The notes under the pieces: generated by a model
What the model was told of the DNA's origin: nothing
The model's database searches: none
What the model saw: only the letters and a program-made list of their open reading frames with translations
Program-made: the position numbers and the translations under genes
Origin: Anaerolineaceae bacterium
GTDB lineage: Bacteria; Chloroflexota; Anaerolineae; Anaerolineales; Anaerolineaceae
Assembly (NCBI GenBank): GCA_011620465.1
Contig: WOZC01000054.1
Location: 5,614 to 15,123 of the forward strand
DNA: 9,510 nt
Direction: 5' to 3'
Shown here: positions 6,557 through 9,510 of the stretch, piece after piece
Position numbering within the stretch: position 1 is the stretch's first letter
How the letters are laid out: the number at the start of each line of letters is the position of its first letter

Positions 6557-8796
6557 ATGAAGTCGGTAAATCTACCAACCGTATTGACGCCCTGGCTAAA
6601 GTGACTGGAAAAGCCAAGTATCCCGGCGACTTCACTTTTGCTGACCAATTGATCATGAAGGTTTTATTCTCAGAAAGAGTGCACGCCAGGGTCGTTTCTA
6701 TCGATGTGTCAGCTGCCCAAGCCCTGGAAGGAGTCGTGCTGGTGCTCACTGCCAAAGATATCCCGGTAAACGAGTATGGTCTGTCCATTTACGATCAACC
6801 AGTCCTTTGTGGTCCCGGCTCTGGGAAAGAAGGTGCGGACATTGTCCGTTTTGAGGGTGACCAGGTTGCCCTGGTTATTGCTGAGAACGCAGAAATCGCC
6901 CAAAAAGCGCTTTCTCTGATCAAAGTTGAGTACCAGGACCTGCCGATTGTAAAAACATTAGGAGATGCGTTGAAAGTAGACGCAACCATCTTGCATCCCG
7001 GTCAAACTTCGAACATTTTCCATCATAATGTTGTCAGGCTTGGCAACGTCGAAGAAGCTTTCAAAGCCTGTGATGTGATCGTTGAGGGTGAATATCAGAC
7101 ACCTGTCCAGGAACATGCCTACTTGCAGCCTGAAGCCGGAGTAGGCTTTCTGGACGAAGAGGAGCGGATCACGATCGTGGTTGGCGGACAGTGGACCCAC
7201 AAAGATCAAGCTCAAACTGCCCATGCCCTTGGAGTTCCCAACGAAAAAATCCGTGTCATCTATCCGGCAATCGGTGGCGCGTTCGGTGGAAGAGAAGATA
7301 TGTCCGTCCAGATCATTCTCGCTCTGGCGGTGATGCGTCTGCATGAAAAAGGTATTGACCGTCCCGTGAAAATCGTCTGGACACGGGAAGAATCGATCCT
7401 TGGGCACGCCAAACGCCATGCATACACGATGAAAGCAAAATGGGGCGCGACCAAAGATGGTAAGATCCTGGCTGCTCAGTGTGAAATCTGGGCGAATGGT
7501 GGTGCTTACGGGTATACCTCGAACAAGGTGCTCGGTAATGCTACGCTTTTGGCTACAGGTCCGTACGAAATCCCCAATGTTGCCACTGATGCTTATGCGG
7601 TCTACACCAACGATATCCCAGGAGGAGCTTTCCGTGGTTTTGGCGGTCCGCAGGGAACCTTTATGGCAGAAATGCAGGCGAACAAACTGGCAGACGCTTT
7701 GGGGATAGATCCGGTTGAATTCCGCATGCGCAACCTTTTCAAAGAAGGTTCAATTATCTCCATGGGTTCAGTCATATCGGAAGGAGTTACGATCCGTGAA
7801 GTAACTGAGCGTTGTGCGCTTGAAGCCGGCTGGACGAAAACCGAAGATGGTTGGAAGCAGCCGATTCCGCCAAAATCCGAAAACCCGCATATTAAATCAG
7901 CCTGGAGCCTGGCTTGCGGCTATAAAAATGTTGGGTTCTCCTATGGCGCACCGGAGAACTGCGGCGCAACGATCGTTTTGGAAGGTGATAAAGAGATAGA
8001 GGTTGCCAAACTCTATCACGCTGGCGCGGAAGTCGGACAAGGCTCGCACACTATATTTGCCCAGATAGCCGCTGAAGCTCTCGGTCTGCCCCTGAGCAAA
8101 ATTCAAACCTTGTATTCCGATACTGCCACTTCGCTGGATTCGGGCAGTGTTTCTGCCTCACGTATGACCCACATGGGCGGCAATTCCATCATCGGTGCTG
8201 CCAGGGTGGCTTTGGAGAAATGGGATGAAGGCAACCGACCGGCAATTGGTTCCTTTGTTTATCGTCCGCCAAAAACGACACCATTAGACCCTGTGGATGG
8301 GCATTGCTATCCGAACTTTACTTATGGTTACGTCGCACAGGCATTCCTGGTCGATGTAGACACACGCAGCGGGAATGTGACGCTGCGTGAAGTGATCAGC
8401 GTTGACGATGTAGGCAAGGCGATCAACCCGCAATTGGTGGAAGGTCAAATTGAAGGATGCGTGGTCCAGGCAAGTGGCTATACATTGATCGAAGACTGGA
8501 AGAAGAAAGATGCAAAAGCCCTGACCGATCGCCTGTCAAGATATCTCATCCCGACTGTCAAAGATATCCCTGTGAAAACTCGCAGCGTGATCATGGAACT
8601 GGCTGACCCGATTGGTCCATATGGTGCCAGGGGAGTCGGAGAAATGCCTTACTTACCTTTTGCTGCCGGGGTGCTTGAGGCGGTCTACCAGGCGACAGGT
8701 GTTCGGTTCAATCGATTCCCGCTAACTGACGAAGTTGTTTTGCGCGGGTTGGGTAAGCTGCCTGCACATGATGTCGGTTTCTGGGATTACGAGTAA
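6553..8796 (+). CDS. Molybdenum hydroxylase, molybdopterin-binding catalytic subunit (XdhA/CoxL-like)
   Basis: Catalytic subunit that would pair with the FAD-[2Fe-2S] protein encoded just before it. Residues 1-135 form the aldehyde-oxidase a/b hammerhead domain (KVTGKAKYPGDF at 16-27, RFEGDQVALV at 99-108). Mo-cofactor motifs follow: GGQW at 211-214 (Q213 at the apical Gln position), GGAFGGRE at 241-248, GGAFRGFGGPQG at 357-368, VGQGSHT at 494-500 and the catalytic Glu E697 in ARGVGEMP. E248, R361 and E697 correspond to bovine XDH E802, R880 and E1261, so a purine-like substrate is plausible, though several non-purine relatives share these residues. It has no CoxL VAYRCSFR-type loop, so it is not a form I CO dehydrogenase. 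The 747 residues are normal in length for XdhA, but the helical stretch after residue 550 looks about 30 residues shorter than in bovine XDH. The start overlaps the upstream stop as ATGA. Confidence 0.94.
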   Translation: MNEVGKSTNRIDALAKVTGKAKYPGDFTFADQLIMKVLFSERVHARVVSIDVSAAQALEGVVLVLTAKDIPVNEYGLSIYDQPVLCGPGSGKEGADIVRFEGDQVALVIAENAEIAQKALSLIKVEYQDLPIVKTLGDALKVDATILHPGQTSNIFHHNVVRLGNVEEAFKACDVIVEGEYQTPVQEHAYLQPEAGVGFLDEEERITIVVGGQWTHKDQAQTAHALGVPNEKIRVIYPAIGGAFGGREDMSVQIILALAVMRLHEKGIDRPVKIVWTREESILGHAKRHAYTMKAKWGATKDGKILAAQCEIWANGGAYGYTSNKVLGNATLLATGPYEIPNVATDAYAVYTNDIPGGAFRGFGGPQGTFMAEMQANKLADALGIDPVEFRMRNLFKEGSIISMGSVISEGVTIREVTERCALEAGWTKTEDGWKQPIPPKSENPHIKSAWSLACGYKNVGFSYGAPENCGATIVLEGDKEIEVAKLYHAGAEVGQGSHTIFAQIAAEALGLPLSKIQTLYSDTATSLDSGSVSASRMTHMGGNSIIGAARVALEKWDEGNRPAIGSFVYRPPKTTPLDPVDGHCYPNFTYGYVAQAFLVDVDTRSGNVTLREVISVDDVGKAINPQLVEGQIEGCVVQASGYTLIEDWKKKDAKALTDRLSRYLIPTVKDIPVKTRSVIMELADPIGPYGARGVGEMPYLPFAAGVLEAVYQATGVRFNRFPLTDEVVLRGLGKLPAHDVGFWDYE

Positions 8797-9394
8797 AGTT
8801 TTGGAGAAGCAATCCGTTGCAGGGATCATCCTGGCAGCCGGCAGTTCAAGCCGCTTTGGTGGCATTAAACAGCTCTTACCATGGCGCGACAGAAACCTGG
8901 TTAATACAGTCATTCAAACGGTTCAACTGGCAGGTCTTGACCCGATCATCGTTGTTTTGGGTGCCAATGCTGCGGTAATTAAGGAAACAATTGTTGAAGA
9001 CGCAATTCAAGTGGTGATCAACCCCGATTGGAATAAAGGACAGAGCGCTTCGCTTAAGGTTGGCGTCAAGGAAATTTCAAAGCCTGTAGAAGGGGCGCTC
9101 TTTTTGCTCTGCGACCAGCCACACCTTTCTGTCAACCTGGTAAGCGGGGTGGCGGAGGAGGGTTTGCGTACCGGAAAAGTTGTTGTTCCGGTTATCGATG
9201 ATCGCCGCGCGAACCCAGTTTACTTTCCTGCTACATGCTTTAATTTGTTCGAGAAACTGGAGGGGGATGCTGGCGGAAGACAAATCATTTCTGCCTGTCC
9301 CCACACCACTTTACCCTGGCTGGATGATTGGATGGCTCGGGACATTGACACACCAGAGGATTACCAGCTGCTTCGAGAACATTTCGGTCTTTGA
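8771..9394 (+). CDS. mocA: MocA-like molybdenum cofactor cytidylyltransferase
   Basis: Predicted to transfer CMP from CTP to Mo-molybdopterin, making the cytosine dinucleotide cofactor used by bacterial xanthine dehydrogenase-family enzymes and releasing pyrophosphate. Numbered from 8771, it has the nucleotidyltransferase signature LAAGSSSRFGGIKQLLP at 21-37 (R28, K33), NPDWNKGQSASL at 84-95, the metal-site motif CDQP at 114-117, NPVYFP at 148-153, GDAGGR at 165-170 and DIDTPEDY near the end. The CDQP and NPxxxxGxxxSL motifs favour MocA over MobA. Residues around the first motif do not prove CTP over GTP. The start is uncertain. ATG at 8768 or 8771 would overlap the Mo subunit gene by 26-29 bases without a clear Shine-Dalgarno. 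TTG at 8801, four bases after the preceding stop with GAG 7 bases upstream, would give a more usual short N-terminus before the LAAG motif. This is the last gene of the cluster seen here. Confidence 0.9.
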   Translation: MSVSGITSKVLEKQSVAGIILAAGSSSRFGGIKQLLPWRDRNLVNTVIQTVQLAGLDPIIVVLGANAAVIKETIVEDAIQVVINPDWNKGQSASLKVGVKEISKPVEGALFLLCDQPHLSVNLVSGVAEEGLRTGKVVVPVIDDRRANPVYFPATCFNLFEKLEGDAGGRQIISACPHTTLPWLDDWMARDIDTPEDYQLLREHFGL

Positions 9395-9422
9395 TTTTGT
9401 CGATCAGAAGGGTTAATTTTTC

Positions 9423-9442
9423 TGGCTCCGTGTGGCTTCGTG
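9423..9442 (+). repeat. 10-bp tandem repeat, two copies
   Basis: TGGCTCCGTG at 9423-9432 is followed directly by TGGCTTCGTG at 9433-9442, identical at 9 of 10 positions. It lies 28 bases after the mocA-like stop in non-coding DNA. Function unknown. It could be a chance duplication or part of a dispersed intergenic repeat. Confidence 0.6.
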
Positions 9443-9462
9443 ATGACGAAAAAATCGCGAAG
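9436..9462. other. Small hairpin in the 3' intergenic region
   Basis: CTTCGTGAT at 9436-9444 can pair with ATCGCGAAG at 9454-9462, a 9-bp stem with one G-U pair and a 9-base loop. No U-run follows the stem on either strand, so it is not a normal intrinsic terminator. The right arm overlaps an AGGAGG at 9461-9466, but no start codon sits at a usable distance after it. Possible protein-binding site, mRNA 3'-end structure or chance. Confidence 0.35.
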
Positions 9463-9503
9463 GAGGAGCGTTCGACCAACGGTATAGATATTGCAAACTA
9501 ATG

Positions 9504-9509
9504 TATAAT
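9504..9509 (+). promoter_or_regulatory. Possible -10 box of a promoter for a downstream gene
   Basis: A perfect TATAAT lies at the extreme end of the window. The hexamer 17 bases upstream is not TTGACA-like, and the preceding bases do not form an extended -10 (TGn). The call therefore rests on the -10 match and its intergenic position only. The rest of 9395-9510 has no gene I can support and no convincing terminator. Confidence 0.25.
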
Positions 9510-9510
9510 A

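Noticed and set aside
8735..8770. TTG start at 8735 for the mocA-like gene
   Set aside because: It would add residues unlike the family ahead of the LAAG motif and deepen the overlap with the Mo subunit gene, with no Shine-Dalgarno.
6553..8796. Form I CO dehydrogenase large subunit (CoxL)
   Set aside because: The active-site loop is AFRGFG, not the VAYRCSFR motif with the Cu-binding cysteine.
9389..9421. Intrinsic terminator after mocA (weak stem followed by TTTTT)
   Set aside because: The best pairing is TGAT with ATCA plus a wobble and one A-T pair, too weak and separated from the T-run by about 8 bases.
1..9510. CRISPR arrays, tRNA/rRNA genes, insertion sequences, toxin-antitoxin or defence genes
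   Set aside because: No spaced direct repeats, cloverleaf, transposase motifs or terminal inverted repeats were seen; nearly all of the window is accounted for by the six metabolic genes.

Overview
The window is a dense, single-strand (+) gene cluster for molybdenum hydroxylases of the xanthine dehydrogenase / aldehyde oxidase / CO dehydrogenase family. It has moderate GC content, good Shine-Dalgarno sequences and very tight gene spacing. The protein style (FAD/[2Fe-2S] fusion, compact Mo subunit, CBS-containing family II pyrophosphatase) suggests an anaerobic or facultative bacterium, most likely a Chloroflexota (Anaerolineae-like) organism. That taxonomic guess is an inference from sequence feel, not from a search.

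Layout: (1) bases 1-59 hold the last codons of an unidentified upstream gene, whose stop overlaps the next start. (2) 56-2974 encodes a 972-residue fusion of a [2Fe-2S] domain and a molybdopterin-binding catalytic domain, with no FAD domain. (3) 2982-4355 is a CBS-domain family II (Mn-dependent, DHH/DHHA2) inorganic pyrophosphatase. (4) 4355-5122 is an XdhC/CoxI-type cofactor maturation factor. (5) 5144-6556 is a fused FAD-binding plus [2Fe-2S] electron-transfer subunit. (6) 6553-8796 is a second, stand-alone molybdopterin catalytic subunit. (7) About 8771-9394 is a MocA-like molybdenum cofactor cytidylyltransferase. (8) 9395-9510 is non-coding, with a 10-bp tandem repeat, a small hairpin and a possible -10 box.

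How the genes fit together: every junction is an overlap or a gap of at most 21 bases, so the set reads as one operon with much translational coupling. MocA would convert Mo-molybdopterin to the cytosine dinucleotide form and release pyrophosphate. XdhC would load and deliver the sulfurated (or, in selenium-dependent relatives, selenium-bearing) cofactor. The two catalytic proteins would hydroxylate N-heterocyclic or related substrates. The FAD-[2Fe-2S] protein clearly pairs with the Mo subunit that follows it, in the M-S-L order of coxMSL operons. The 972-residue protein lacks a flavin subunit in this window and may borrow that one or use a partner upstream. The pyrophosphatase is the odd member. 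It could pull the MocA reaction by removing pyrophosphate, and its CBS domains would tie that to adenine nucleotide levels.

The most interesting points are the embedded regulated pyrophosphatase, the two hydroxylases of different architecture and different predicted active-site residues in one operon, the reversed FAD-then-[2Fe-2S] fusion, and a shortened helical region in the second Mo subunit. No selenium genes (selD, yqeB, ssnA) are visible, so selenium dependence cannot be decided here.
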